Source: Nitrospinaceae bacterium
GTDB lineage: Bacteria; Nitrospinota; Nitrospinia; Nitrospinales; VA-1
Assembly: GCA_029261595.1 (NCBI GenBank)
Contig: JAJDAZ010000026.1
Location: forward strand, 62,001-126,000
Reading direction: 5' to 3'
DNA length: 64,000 nt
Part shown: one piece after another, positions 1 to 8,442 of the stretch
Layout of the letters: the number at the start of each line of letters is the position of its first letter
Numbering within the stretch: the first letter of the stretch is position 1
Program-made: the position numbers and the translations under genes
Notes under the pieces: generated by a model
What the model was told of the DNA's origin: nothing
Seen by the model: only the letters and a program-made list of their open reading frames with translations
The model's database searches: none

Positions 1-6
1 CCCGAT

Positions 7-255
7 GTGCATGACAAATACAAGTTCAACTTTGAAGAACGTAAGCTGAAAGTTCATGACAAAGACAAGTACTGGAATGAGGACAATGAAGACCAGAAAC
101 TTGAAAAACTGAAAGATCGCACAAAAGAGGTTTCTGTTTCTGAAAAAACGCCTCTCGTGATTGAAGATTTCGCCGTGAAAAAAGGCAAACTTCTGTTCAA
201 GGGGAAATCCATGCCTTACAATAAAAAGAAGAAGAGTTTTAATTATAAAAAGTAA
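7..255 (+). CDS. Lys-rich hypothetical protein, possibly 5'-truncated
   Basis: I do not recognise this protein. It is short and very rich in Lys, Glu and Asp, with no hydrophobic segment, and ends in a basic KKKK-type tail. The reading frame stays open to the left window edge, so the first ATG in the window may be internal and the true gene may start upstream. A good hairpin terminator follows the stop, which supports a real transcribed gene. It resembles in style, though not clearly in sequence, the basic small protein at 56200. It could be a small nucleic-acid-binding or ribosome-associated protein, but nothing in the sequence proves this. Confidence 0.55.
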   Translation: MHDKYKFNFEERKLKVHDKDKYWNEDNEDQKLEKLKDRTKEVSVSEKTPLVIEDFAVKKGKLLFKGKSMPYNKKKKSFNYKK

Positions 256-280
256 TTCTTTTTCCTAACCTGATTGTGGA

Positions 281-316
281 GGCCTGCTCCTGAGGAGGGA
301 GCAGGTCTCTTTTTTT
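281..316 (+). terminator. Rho-independent terminator
   Basis: An 8-bp GC-rich stem (CCTGCTCC pairing with GGAGCAGG) is followed closely by a run of seven T. It sits just after the stop of the first ORF and before ugd, so it separates the two transcripts. Confidence 0.85.
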
Positions 317-348
317 ATCACTTTCAATACTTCTGCAGAGGTCGGTAA

Positions 349-1731
349 ATGAGCGAAGGAAAATTTTACAAGAAGATCGTGTGCATCGGGGCGGGCTATG
401 TGGGTGGCCCAACAATGACCATCATTGCCAACAAATGCCCGGACTATAAAATTACCATCGTTGATATCTCCAAACCGCGCATCGATGCCTGGAACTCAGA
501 CGATTTACCTATTTTTGAACCGGGGTTGAAAGAGCGCGTGGAAAAGTCACGCGGTAAAAATTTATTTTTCTCTACCGATGTTGACAAGGAAATTGCCGAG
601 GCGGATATCATTTTTGTTTCCGTCAACACGCCGACCAAAACTTTTGGCGAAGGAGCAGGAAAAGCGGCGGATTTGCAGTTCGTGGAACTGACCGCAAGGC
701 GCATCAAGGAAAACTCCAAGTCAGATAAAATCGTCATTGAAAAAAGTACCTTGCCCGTAAGAAACGCAGAAGCCCTGGGAGCCATTTTGCATTCAGGAAA
801 CAACTCCGTTCATTTTGAAATATTATCCAACCCGGAATTCATGGCAGAGGGAACGGCCATTTCCGATATGGAATACCCTGACCGGGTTTTGATCGGTTCC
901 CAGGAAACAGACACCGGCAGGGTCGCGAGGGATGAGCTGGTAAAAATTTATGCTCACTGGGTTCCCAAGGAAAAAATCATTACGACAAATTTATGGAGCA
1001 GTGAACTTTCCAAGCTGGTGTCAAACGCCTTCCTGGCCCAGCGGATATCGTCCATCAACAGCATATCAGCGGTCTGTGAAGCCACCGAAGCGGATGTCGG
1101 TGAAGTGGCCTTTGCCGTGGGCAAGGACACCCGGATCGGCGAAAAATTTCTCCAGGCCGGAATCGGTTTTGGCGGCTCGTGTTTTCGCAAGGACATTCTC
1201 AACCTGGTTTATCTTTGCGAATACTACCGGTTGACGGAGGTCGCCAACTTCTGGAAACAGGTGATTGAAATCAACGATTACCAGGTCAGGAGGTTTGTCA
1301 AGCGGATGCTTCGCGCCATGTTCAACACGCTGGTGGCCAAGAAAGTGGCGGTTTTCGGTTTCGCCTTCAAACCCGACACCGGGGACACTCGCGACACCCC
1401 CGCCATCAACCTGGCCATGCAATTGTCTGAAGAAAAGGCCAACATCAGCATCACCGACCCGCACGCCCTGGAAAACGCCAAAAAAGACCTCCATGGATTG
1501 AAGGGAATCAACTATACCGAAGACCCTTATGAAGCCGCTAAAGGCGCCCATTGCGTTGCCTTGATGACGGCATGGGAAGAGTATCGAGCTCTGGACTATC
1601 AGAAAATTTTTGACTCGATGGAAAAACCGGCTTTTCTCTTTGACGGCAGGAACCATCTCGACCATCAGAAACTATTTGAAATGGGTTTCAACGTTTTTCC
1701 GATCGGAAAGCCTCCCCTTGTGCATCACTAG
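349..1731 (+). CDS. ugd: UDP-glucose 6-dehydrogenase, animal/plant-type
   Basis: It oxidises UDP-glucose to UDP-glucuronate with two NAD+, giving a precursor for capsule, LPS or polysaccharide sugars in the cytoplasm. The N-terminal Rossmann motif is GAGYVGGPT (residues 14-22). The NPEFMAEGTA segment and the catalytic Cys in GFGGSCFRKD (Cys278) are present. The 460-residue length and motifs such as AHWVPKEKI, WSSELSKL and NAFLAQRISSINS resemble eukaryotic UGDH much more than the usual roughly 430-residue bacterial enzyme, which begins like MKITVIGTGYVGL. It stands alone after a terminator, and no other sugar-nucleotide gene is adjacent. The function is secure; the eukaryote-like character is a judgement from remembered family sequence. 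Confidence 0.95.
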   Translation: MSEGKFYKKIVCIGAGYVGGPTMTIIANKCPDYKITIVDISKPRIDAWNSDDLPIFEPGLKERVEKSRGKNLFFSTDVDKEIAEADIIFVSVNTPTKTFGEGAGKAADLQFVELTARRIKENSKSDKIVIEKSTLPVRNAEALGAILHSGNNSVHFEILSNPEFMAEGTAISDMEYPDRVLIGSQETDTGRVARDELVKIYAHWVPKEKIITTNLWSSELSKLVSNAFLAQRISSINSISAVCEATEADVGEVAFAVGKDTRIGEKFLQAGIGFGGSCFRKDILNLVYLCEYYRLTEVANFWKQVIEINDYQVRRFVKRMLRAMFNTLVAKKVAVFGFAFKPDTGDTRDTPAINLAMQLSEEKANISITDPHALENAKKDLHGLKGINYTEDPYEAAKGAHCVALMTAWEEYRALDYQKIFDSMEKPAFLFDGRNHLDHQKLFEMGFNVFPIGKPPLVHH

Positions 1732-1745
1732 GGGAGCAAAATTTT

Positions 1746-2000
1746 TCAGGTTTTTTCTGCGGGCCGGTGACAGAAAGTGCAGGAACCCATAGGGCGGTGG
1801 GGCATGATAGGAATCTCTTCTGAGAATTGAACATGGCATTTCAGGCATGTTTCGACGGAGGAGGTGTTTTTGTGAAACTCCTGATCGCTCAGTTTGGGAG
1901 CGGCTACCAGAAAACTGTAACCCAGCCCGCCGATGACCACCACTCCAATCAGGGTCATGAAGCGGAAAAAATTTCGCTGTCCGGGATTTTTTTTTGCCAT
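1746..2000 (-). CDS. Small membrane-anchored dihaem c-type cytochrome
   Basis: This 84-residue protein has an N-terminal hydrophobic anchor (FMTLIGVVVIGGLGYSFLVA) and two CXXCH haem c sites, CLKCH and CTFCH, near the C-terminus. It should sit on the periplasmic face of the inner membrane and carry electrons. I chose the ATG at 2000, not the longer ORF start at 2117, because an AAGGAA Shine-Dalgarno-like sequence precedes it and the extra N-terminus overlaps ridA and looks non-biological. It lies downstream of ridA on the same strand. Extra His and Met residues between the haem sites could be axial ligands. The redox partner is unknown. Confidence 0.8.
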   Translation of the reverse strand: MAKKNPGQRNFFRFMTLIGVVVIGGLGYSFLVAAPKLSDQEFHKNTSSVETCLKCHVQFSEEIPIMPHRPMGSCTFCHRPAEKT

Positions 2001-2022
2001 AAACCAAGTATTCCTTGAAGTG

Positions 2023-2406
2023 TTACCGGGAAACGGCAATCGCGTCCATTTCGATTTTCGCCCCCTTGGGGAGAGCGGCCACCTGGACACACGCACGCGC
2101 GGGTTTACTTTCGCCAAAAAACTTTCCGTACACCTGATTCACACGCCCGAAGTGTCCAAGATCCGTTAGATAAACCGTGGTCTTGACAACATCCTGGAGG
2201 GTGCGCCCACCTGCAATCAAAATGGCTTCGAGATTTTTGATGACGAGTTCGGTTTCCTCTTCGATGGTTCCCTCAAGAAAATTTCCCGTCGCCGGGTCCA
2301 AAGCGATCTGCCCGGAAGTGAACAAAAATCCTCCGACATCGATGGCCTGTTCATAAGGACCAATGGCCGCCGGTGCCTGGTCCGTCTGGATAGTTTGTTT
2401 CTGCAT
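2023..2406 (-). CDS. ridA: RidA/YjgF family enamine/imine deaminase
   Basis: RidA proteins hydrolyse reactive enamine/imine intermediates (for example 2-aminoacrylate) released by PLP enzymes; they are cytoplasmic trimers. The family pattern is complete: APAAIGPYEQAI near the N-terminus, FTSGQIALDP, and the signature with the conserved Arg, KPARACVQVAALPKGAKIEMDAIA, at the C-terminus. The 127-residue length is standard. The ORF can also start at a GTG nine bases upstream; the ATG at 2406 gives the usual family start. It lies between recO and the small cytochrome on the minus strand. Confidence 0.92.
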   Translation of the reverse strand: MQKQTIQTDQAPAAIGPYEQAIDVGGFLFTSGQIALDPATGNFLEGTIEEETELVIKNLEAILIAGGRTLQDVVKTTVYLTDLGHFGRVNQVYGKFFGESKPARACVQVAALPKGAKIEMDAIAVSR

Positions 2407-2433
2407 GGTGTTCACAATCCATTTGGCGGCGGG

Positions 2434-3192
2434 TTACTTTACATCCGCCATGGTTTTTATAAAAGGATACGATTTAAGTTCCCGGCCCACATAGGCCAGA
2501 ATAAGGCGATGCGTTACCTTTTCCACCTCTTCATCCATGCCCCTTGGAAACTTCAATCTCCCGGAACAATTTATATCCAGTGTCAGTAATTTTTTCAAAT
2601 AATTCAGTGTTCCTGTGGTGAATTTTATTTCAGCCACGGTATTTTTCATGCAACGGTTACATACAATGCCTCGTTTTTGATAACTGAAACCGATCCACCC
2701 GTTGATTGCGGAGTTTCGGCAGACGGTGCAGTGATGCAATTCCGGTTTATGGCCCGAAAGAGACAAAATCCGGATTTCAAACATCCGGCACAGCGTTTCC
2801 AGGTTGCACTGATTACTCAGAGCGCACAAAGAATCAAAAAGGAGCTGGAAGATTTCTTTTTCTTCCTGCACTTCGGCTGTCATAGCATCCACCAGCTCAT
2901 TCAAATAGATTCCCGTGTATAATTTTTGAAAATTGTCGCGGACAAGATGAAAGGATTCGATGATATCGGAATTATTGAGGCTGTAGAGTTGCTGGTTTTC
3001 CTTGCCAAAATAAATTAAATGAACATAAGACATGGGTTCCAGTGAGCCCGCATATCGGCTCTTGATTTTTCGGGCCCCCCTGGCGACGCACTTGACCTTG
3101 CCGAAATGCTCGGTCATGAAGGTCACCAGCTTGTCGGTTTCAGAAAGCTTGATGCTACGTAAAACAATTCCCTTAGTCCGAAACAATCCCAT
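2434..3192 (-). CDS. recO: DNA repair protein RecO
   Basis: RecO works with RecF and RecR to load RecA onto SSB-coated single-stranded DNA. The N-terminal OB-fold is seen as TKGIVLRSIKLSETDKLVTFMT and the conserved ARGARKIKSRYAG stretch. A zinc site of the RecO type is present (C155, C158, C178, C181 in CTVC and CNRC). The 252-residue length is normal. The start overlaps the end of ogt by 20 bases, implying translational coupling of two DNA repair genes. Confidence 0.93.
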   Translation of the reverse strand: MGLFRTKGIVLRSIKLSETDKLVTFMTEHFGKVKCVARGARKIKSRYAGSLEPMSYVHLIYFGKENQQLYSLNNSDIIESFHLVRDNFQKLYTGIYLNELVDAMTAEVQEEKEIFQLLFDSLCALSNQCNLETLCRMFEIRILSLSGHKPELHHCTVCRNSAINGWIGFSYQKRGIVCNRCMKNTVAEIKFTTGTLNYLKKLLTLDINCSGRLKFPRGMDEEVEKVTHRLILAYVGRELKSYPFIKTMADVK

Positions 3193-3721
3193 TTAAAGAA
3201 TTTTTTTCCAGGTCCAGCAAATACCGTTTGATGTGTAAACCGCCGGTGTAGCCTCCCAGTCCTCCATTTTTGTGGACCACCCGATGACAGGGGATGATGA
3301 GGGGCAAAGGATTTTTCCCATTGGCGTTGCCTGCCGCGCGAAAGGCCTTGGGCCGACCAACGGCTTTCGCCAGGGTCAGGTAACTTTGTGTCTTGCCATA
3401 AGGGATGGAAGCCAATTGCCGCCAGACTTTTTGTTGAAACGGCGTTCCTCTGCTCAAGTCCAGTTTGCAGTCAAAATTTTCCAGATCCCCCGAAAAATAC
3501 TGGTCCAATTGTTGTACCACATTCCTGAAAAAATCAGGGTTTTTTACGCATTCGCACTGGAAGGTGTTTTTCAGGTATTGGATGAAATGAGATTCATCGG
3601 GCAGGTCGAGGATCAATCTCAAGAGGCCCTTTTCGGACCCGGCGATTCCCGTCAAACCCAGGGGGCTGGAGTAAAACGTATAATAAAATGAAACGGGTGA
3701 TTTTAACTTATTATCCGGCAT
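3173..3721 (-). CDS. ogt: Methylated-DNA--protein-cysteine methyltransferase
   Basis: It is a suicide repair enzyme that moves the methyl group from O6-methylguanine to its own cysteine. The active-site motif IPCHRVV is present (Cys145), preceded by the helix-turn-helix segment TPFQQKVWRQLASIPYGKTQSY and the Asn hinge region GNANGKNP. The 182-residue length, with a short N-terminal ribonuclease-like domain, fits Ogt rather than bifunctional Ada. It sits between a PHP-domain gene (6-base gap) and recO (20-base overlap) in a minus-strand operon. Confidence 0.93.
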   Translation of the reverse strand: MPDNKLKSPVSFYYTFYSSPLGLTGIAGSEKGLLRLILDLPDESHFIQYLKNTFQCECVKNPDFFRNVVQQLDQYFSGDLENFDCKLDLSRGTPFQQKVWRQLASIPYGKTQSYLTLAKAVGRPKAFRAAGNANGKNPLPLIIPCHRVVHKNGGLGGYTGGLHIKRYLLDLEKNSLNGIVSD

Positions 3722-3727
3722 TCCCCA

Positions 3728-4636
3728 TCATAACACGAGACGGGCCATACCAAGAATGTCATCCAGGGAATCGTTTACTTTGATGGCCTGGGTGTCGCGG
3801 GCCTTGACGGCGGAAAGCAGGTTGTTGTGCTTTCTGGAATCGTAACCGGTCACCGTCGTTCCAATGATGAGATTGAAGTGATCGTCACTGGAGCCGATGG
3901 ACGCCATTCCCAGTTCCTCAGAATAGTTTTCTTCGTAACCGTGGCCGGTTGAAATGTCTTCGATACCATCGACCAGGCCGGTCAGGTGTTGTTTGGCGAA
4001 GTCTATGGAAACGCCAAAAGGATAAGCCCGGTTCTTTTCGGGGTGGGCAATAATGGAAATCCCGCCGAACGGTTGCACCATTTTTGCGATGTCTTCCATG
4101 GAAATCATTTTATGATCCAGGGGGCTGAATTGAGTTCGTAAATCTCTCAAATTGCCTGGCTTCAAATACGCCTGGTCTGTCACCAGAATCAAATGGCCCT
4201 GAAGGGTACTCACCTCAAACGCAGGATAAACGTCGATTGGCTCAAGACCGGGATGACTCCATTCACGACAGCAACGAGCGCGTTCCTTAATGGATTCCAG
4301 GGTGCGCTCCAATGGGTACATACGCGGTTGAACGTGTTCCGTGATGACCAGAAAATCCAGCCCCAGTCTGGCGGCACGCGCCATGATTTTATCCACGCTA
4401 TAGGTTCCATCGGAAAATAAAGAGTGGCAATGGGTTTCGCCGATTCTTAAATAGGGTTTTTCCTTTTTCAGCCTGGAAATATCATTTTTAATGCGCTGGT
4501 CGAGGAAAGTTTTCCCAACCAGGTCCGTTGCAGGGGCGATCATTTTGCACTTGGCGACTGTGGGAATGGCCAATTGCGCCCCCGCCATGGCAAGGGACAA
4601 TCCGGCGAAAGACTTTAAGAAGCTTCTACGATTCAT
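3728..4636 (-). CDS. Tat-exported PHP-domain metallo-phosphoesterase-like protein
   Basis: The N-terminus NRRSFLK followed by a hydrophobic stretch is a twin-arginine signal, so the protein is probably exported folded with its metals. The PHP fold is marked by THCHSLFSDGTYS (His69, His71), VITEH near residue 100, IIAHPEKN, and GSSDDH near the C-terminus, which together would bind a trinuclear metal site. PHP proteins hydrolyse phosphoesters; the substrate here is unknown. It is the first gene of a compact group with ogt and recO, 113 bases downstream of the dctM stop. A periplasmic nucleotidase or phosphatase is possible. Confidence 0.8.
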   Translation of the reverse strand: MNRRSFLKSFAGLSLAMAGAQLAIPTVAKCKMIAPATDLVGKTFLDQRIKNDISRLKKEKPYLRIGETHCHSLFSDGTYSVDKIMARAARLGLDFLVITEHVQPRMYPLERTLESIKERARCCREWSHPGLEPIDVYPAFEVSTLQGHLILVTDQAYLKPGNLRDLRTQFSPLDHKMISMEDIAKMVQPFGGISIIAHPEKNRAYPFGVSIDFAKQHLTGLVDGIEDISTGHGYEENYSEELGMASIGSSDDHFNLIIGTTVTGYDSRKHNNLLSAVKARDTQAIKVNDSLDDILGMARLVL

Positions 4637-4749
4637 ATATCTGTGAGCCTATATTTTTGAGATTCGATTGTAAGTGTAAACCTTTATTTTTGAGGACGAA
4701 AAGAGGGTTGTCAACGTTAAAAACAGGAACCGTTGATAAACCGCCGCTA

Positions 4750-6021
4750 CTATTTGAAGAAATTTGGCAGGAAAAGGCTGAGCGCGGGCAAATAGGTGAT
4801 GGCCAGGAGGCCCAGTATCCGCAGGCCGAGAAAGGGCAGGGCGGCTCGGTAGAGGCTGACGATGGGTTCGCTGAACCGGGAACTGGCAATGAACAGGTTG
4901 ATTCCGACGGGGGGAGTCGAATAGCCGATTTCCAGGTTGGTCAGGAAGATAATTCCAAGATGCACCATGTTGACATCAAAACTTTTCGCAATGGGAACGA
5001 TCAGGGGAACCACGACGATAATAGCGGAAAATATATCCATCATGCAGCCCACGAGTAACAGGAACACATTGAGTGCTATGAGAAAGGTCAGCGGATCGTG
5101 AATGTACTGTTTCATGAAATCCAGAAGCTGCATGGGAATTTGTTCGTCAATCAGGTAGTTGGTGAATCCCATCGCCGTTCCAAGAATTATCAGGATGGCC
5201 CCGACCAGAACCATGCTCTGGCGCATCAGTCCCGGCAGGTCCTTGAGCGGGTGCAGATCTTTGTAGATGAAAGACTCCACCACGATCAAGTAGACCACGG
5301 TGACGGCGGCGGCCTCGCCTACGGTAATGATGCCCCCATATATTCCAAAAAGAATGATAAACGGCAGAGGAATTTCCCAAATGGCATCGCGCAGGGCGCT
5401 GATGGCTTCGTTCCAATGAAAGGGCCGCTTCTTGATTTGAAGAGATTTACTTTTGGCGATACTGTATCCGCTGACGATTAATATCATCAGGGTTCCGGGC
5501 ACGATTCCAGCCAGAAAAAGTTCGTCCACGTTCACCTGCGCGACCAGGCCATAAAGGATCAGTGGAATCGACGGTGGAAACAATAAACCCAGACTGCCTG
5601 ATGAAGTCATCAGCCCAAGGGAAAAGTTTTTAGAATACATTTCCTTGAGCATCATCGGGTACAGGAGGCCCCCCAGGGCGATGATGGTTACTCCCGAGGC
5701 CCCGGTGAACGCGGTGAAAAAGGCGCAGGCCACCAGCACCACCATCGGCACTCCGCCTGTCATGCCGCCAAGGAAGGCCTGGGAAAGCCGGGTCAACCGT
5801 TCCGGGGTTTTGCCATTGGCCAGGATGAAGCCGGCGAATGTGAATAAGGGAATCGCCACCAGCGTCGGGTTGCTGGTGACCCGGTAGAGTTCGATGAAGA
5901 TTGCCGCAGGATCTATTTCCGCATAATGAAAGGCAAGAAGGGCGCCCAGGCCGATGACGGCGAATAAGGGGGTTCCAAGGAAAGCCAGAAAAGCGATGGC
6001 GGCAAAAATAAAAAAAGCCAT
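4750..6021 (-). CDS. dctM: TRAP transporter large permease (DctM)
   Basis: This is the 12-helix-class large membrane subunit of a tripartite ATP-independent periplasmic transporter, which uses an ion gradient to import carboxylates or similar solutes. Many hydrophobic helices are visible, along with family segments such as SGSLGLLFPPSIPLILYG, GASGVTIIALGGLLYPMM and the C-terminal NLEIGYSTPPVGINLF. The 423-residue length is typical. It lies 3 bases after dctQ. The periplasmic binding protein dctP, normally adjacent, is missing from both sides. Confidence 0.93.
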   Translation of the reverse strand: MAFFIFAAIAFLAFLGTPLFAVIGLGALLAFHYAEIDPAAIFIELYRVTSNPTLVAIPLFTFAGFILANGKTPERLTRLSQAFLGGMTGGVPMVVLVACAFFTAFTGASGVTIIALGGLLYPMMLKEMYSKNFSLGLMTSSGSLGLLFPPSIPLILYGLVAQVNVDELFLAGIVPGTLMILIVSGYSIAKSKSLQIKKRPFHWNEAISALRDAIWEIPLPFIILFGIYGGIITVGEAAAVTVVYLIVVESFIYKDLHPLKDLPGLMRQSMVLVGAILIILGTAMGFTNYLIDEQIPMQLLDFMKQYIHDPLTFLIALNVFLLLVGCMMDIFSAIIVVVPLIVPIAKSFDVNMVHLGIIFLTNLEIGYSTPPVGINLFIASSRFSEPIVSLYRAALPFLGLRILGLLAITYLPALSLFLPNFFK

Positions 6022-6024
6022 AGT

Positions 6025-6510
6025 TCAGGAATTTCCTTTGGCGAAGAGGCCTTCCAATGTTTTCAAAATGAACCGGGCGGAAATGACACAAAAACTGTAG
6101 GGAAGAATGAGCTGGAAAATCCAGACCGGAATATCGAGAATGAGAATGGCCCCTCCTTCCTTCTCGAACTCAACAAATCTCCAGGCGGCCCACGCCAGAA
6201 ATCCGCTGACGATTCCAGCCGTGACATTGACTGAAAACTGAATCAGTCGGTGCCAGGTTTTGGGCAGAAAATGCGGCAAAAAATCGATTGAAATATGTTT
6301 CGCTTCGCGGACGGCTAGGGACGCCCCTAAAAAACCAACCCATAACACCAGTTGCCGAATAAAAATATCCCCCCACAGAATTCCCTCATTCAATAAATTC
6401 CGCAGAATGACCTGGCTGAAAGCAATCAGGATCATCATGGAAAGCAGAGCCGTGACGGTCAGCGCTTCCATTTTGCCAAGCAGGGTTTCAATTTGTCTGA
6501 TGAGGCGCAC
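6025..6510 (-). CDS. dctQ: TRAP transporter small permease (DctQ)
   Basis: The small four-helix membrane subunit of the TRAP transporter, partner of DctM. Four hydrophobic segments are visible, and the typical signature VLWVGFLGASLAVREAKHISIDFLPHFLP is present. The start is GTG; no clear Shine-Dalgarno sequence is seen. The 161-residue length is normal. The gene is divergent from the SUMF1-fold gene to the right, with a 160-base shared upstream region. No solute-binding protein gene is found upstream. Confidence 0.88.
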   Translation of the reverse strand: MRLIRQIETLLGKMEALTVTALLSMMILIAFSQVILRNLLNEGILWGDIFIRQLVLWVGFLGASLAVREAKHISIDFLPHFLPKTWHRLIQFSVNVTAGIVSGFLAWAAWRFVEFEKEGGAILILDIPVWIFQLILPYSFCVISARFILKTLEGLFAKGNS

Positions 6511-6595
6511 GAAAGAATGTTGGATAAGATTGGTCCCGCCGGGAAAGATATGGAAAATAAAAAGGGGCGGGTCGAATGATTCGGAAAAAATTCTC

Positions 6596-6624
6596 CTGAC
6601 GGAGAGAAATTTGATCTATATAAT
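6596..6624 (+). promoter_or_regulatory. Sigma70-type promoter for the SUMF1-fold gene
   Basis: A CTGACG -35 box (4 of 6 matches) and a perfect TATAAT -10 box are separated by 17 bases. The predicted start of transcription falls about 40 bases before the ATG at 6672. Confidence 0.55.
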
Positions 6625-6671
6625 AATACCATCAATGGGGTGGCACAATGTTTTAATTGGATTCAAAACTT

Positions 6672-7457
6672 ATGCGGCAAAAAAATATTTTTTTAATGGC
6701 CATCCTTTTTGTCTGTGCGATGGTTTTGGACACTGCCGCTAAAGAAAGAGGATCTGAAATGGTCCTGATCCCCCAGGGTGAATTTATAATGGGGGACCTC
6801 AATGGAAAGGGAAGATCGGATGAACTCCCGGCCCATCCGGTATATCTTGACGCTTATTTCATGGATCGCTTTGAAGCGACGGGAAAAGACTTTGAAGCCT
6901 ACATGGACGATCAACCCAAAGTCCATCCCACCATCACCGGCTGGTATGACCGTAAAGTTCGATCGGACATGGCCAAACGTCCGGTATTTGGCTTAACATG
7001 GAAACGTTGCAGGGATTATTGCGTCTGGGCGGGAAAACGCCTTCCCACGGAGGCTGAGTGGGAACGGGCGGCGAAAGGGACAGAGGGCAGGGAATATCCC
7101 TGGGGAAATCAGCCTCCCGATCCATCACGATCCAACTTCGGGCGTTGTTGCTTCGTGATGAAGGGGTTGGTCTTCAATGAGGTTGGAACCTTAACGGCCG
7201 GGAAAACGCCGAATAATATCTTTGACCTTGCCGGAAATGTTGCCGAATGGGTATTCGATTGGTATGATAAAAATTACTACAAGGTGAGTCCACGCAACAA
7301 CCCTCAAGGTCCCGAAAAAGGAAAGTACCACACGATTCGCGGCGGCGCCTGGAACAGCTTACCCGGATACCTCAGATCGAGCGCCCGGTACGGGTATAGT
7401 GACGCCAAGGATTTTTATGGAATAGGTTGTCGTTGCGCCAAATCGGCTGAGCAATAA
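6672..7457 (+). CDS. Exported SUMF1/FGE-sulfatase-fold protein
   Basis: The protein has a hydrophobic signal (NIFLMAILFVCAMVLDTAA) and then a full SUMF1-type domain: MVLIPQGEFIMG, AHPVYLDAYFMDRFEATG, RLPTEAEWERAAKG, YPWGN, FDLAGNVAEWVFDWY, and the C-terminal IRGGAWNS with GCRCA. Proteins with this fold include formylglycine-generating enzymes and many non-catalytic cell-surface or regulatory proteins. The Cys pair needed for sulfatase activation is not in its usual place after RGGAW, so oxidase activity is unlikely. The ORF track starts at a TTG; I prefer the ATG five codons later, which gives a cleaner signal peptide. A second member lies at 31483. Confidence 0.82.
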   Translation: MRQKNIFLMAILFVCAMVLDTAAKERGSEMVLIPQGEFIMGDLNGKGRSDELPAHPVYLDAYFMDRFEATGKDFEAYMDDQPKVHPTITGWYDRKVRSDMAKRPVFGLTWKRCRDYCVWAGKRLPTEAEWERAAKGTEGREYPWGNQPPDPSRSNFGRCCFVMKGLVFNEVGTLTAGKTPNNIFDLAGNVAEWVFDWYDKNYYKVSPRNNPQGPEKGKYHTIRGGAWNSLPGYLRSSARYGYSDAKDFYGIGCRCAKSAEQ

Positions 7458-7503
7458 GCTTTGACCCATCGGAATTTTATATATTCAACAAAAGGGTTTT
7501 AAT

Positions 7504-8427
7504 ATGCAGGACCTGGATGCAAAACTGGATGCGCTTGAACGGGAAAAAATATTTTCTCTGATTGCGGAAAACTCCGTTCGATTCAAGAAAATTAATATCC
7601 GGCAAACGAGGAATAACAATAAAAACTCTTTGGAGCATTTGGATGAACTGGTGTCTTCCTATGAAAAATTGTTGCGGTCCATGCCCAGAGAGTTTATGAA
7701 AATCGAGCAGGCCATCCGGCTGAAATTTTTGGAACCACTGAATCAAAACCGAATCACCAAAATCATGTCCAGCCTCTATGAAGATATGGATTTGATTCTG
7801 GAACAAATGGTGACCAAGTTTCAGGACCTGTATAAAGTGCTGAGCCAGGAGGAACAATTCATGGCCAGAATTGTTCTCAACCGGTCCCGCTGTAAGGAAA
7901 ATGCCGAGAAGGCCATGGAAAAAACGATCCAATTTCTCCAATACCAATTGCAGGCGTCAACATCCATCACTCCTGCACAATTGGAAAAACGGTATGGCCT
8001 GGACCAGGAGTCTCTTCATCAGTTGCACCTGGTAAAGGTATTGCAGGGCATGAACTCCATATTCATCACCTTTAAAAATAGCGGGATAGATGAAGAGGTT
8101 TTAAACGCAGTTCATGAAGCCATCGTCCTGCGAATTAAATTGGGAAAGGAGTTGGAGGGGATGCTTCCGCCCACGCATCAGGTGCAGGCGCGAAAGGAAT
8201 GGAGGATGCGGGTGGCCAAGGAATCGGTCAAATTGAAAGAGATGATATTATCCATCCATTCGCTGGCGGAACATATTCAAAAACCTCAGGAACAACGCAA
8301 TTTTGAGGTCATCGAAAAACACTGGGGCCGCATTGAAGAAACCTTCGATGAAATTCCCGAGGAAAAAGCCGAGATCGTTATTTCCAAACTAAAACCCTAT
8401 TATCACCTTTTGGAATCCAGGAACTAA
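7504..8427 (+). CDS. Hypothetical helical/coiled-coil protein
   Basis: I do not recognise this 307-residue protein. It is charged and almost wholly helical in appearance, with no signal peptide or membrane segment. Heptad-like stretches run through roughly residues 40-160 (for example LDELVSSYEKLLRSM and LYEDMDLILEQMVTKF) and again near the C-terminus, suggesting a coiled coil. It is 46 bases after the SUMF1-fold gene and 15 bases before sppA, so the three may be co-transcribed. A cytoplasmic scaffold or partner for a membrane process is possible, but nothing shows it. Confidence 0.7.
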   Translation: MQDLDAKLDALEREKIFSLIAENSVRFKKINIRQTRNNNKNSLEHLDELVSSYEKLLRSMPREFMKIEQAIRLKFLEPLNQNRITKIMSSLYEDMDLILEQMVTKFQDLYKVLSQEEQFMARIVLNRSRCKENAEKAMEKTIQFLQYQLQASTSITPAQLEKRYGLDQESLHQLHLVKVLQGMNSIFITFKNSGIDEEVLNAVHEAIVLRIKLGKELEGMLPPTHQVQARKEWRMRVAKESVKLKEMILSIHSLAEHIQKPQEQRNFEVIEKHWGRIEETFDEIPEEKAEIVISKLKPYYHLLESRN

Positions 8428-8442
8428 CCACAGAGAATCCCG

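Noticed and set aside
1066-1665. 199-codon minus-strand ORF
   Set aside because: Antisense to ugd, with no recognisable motif or Shine-Dalgarno site.
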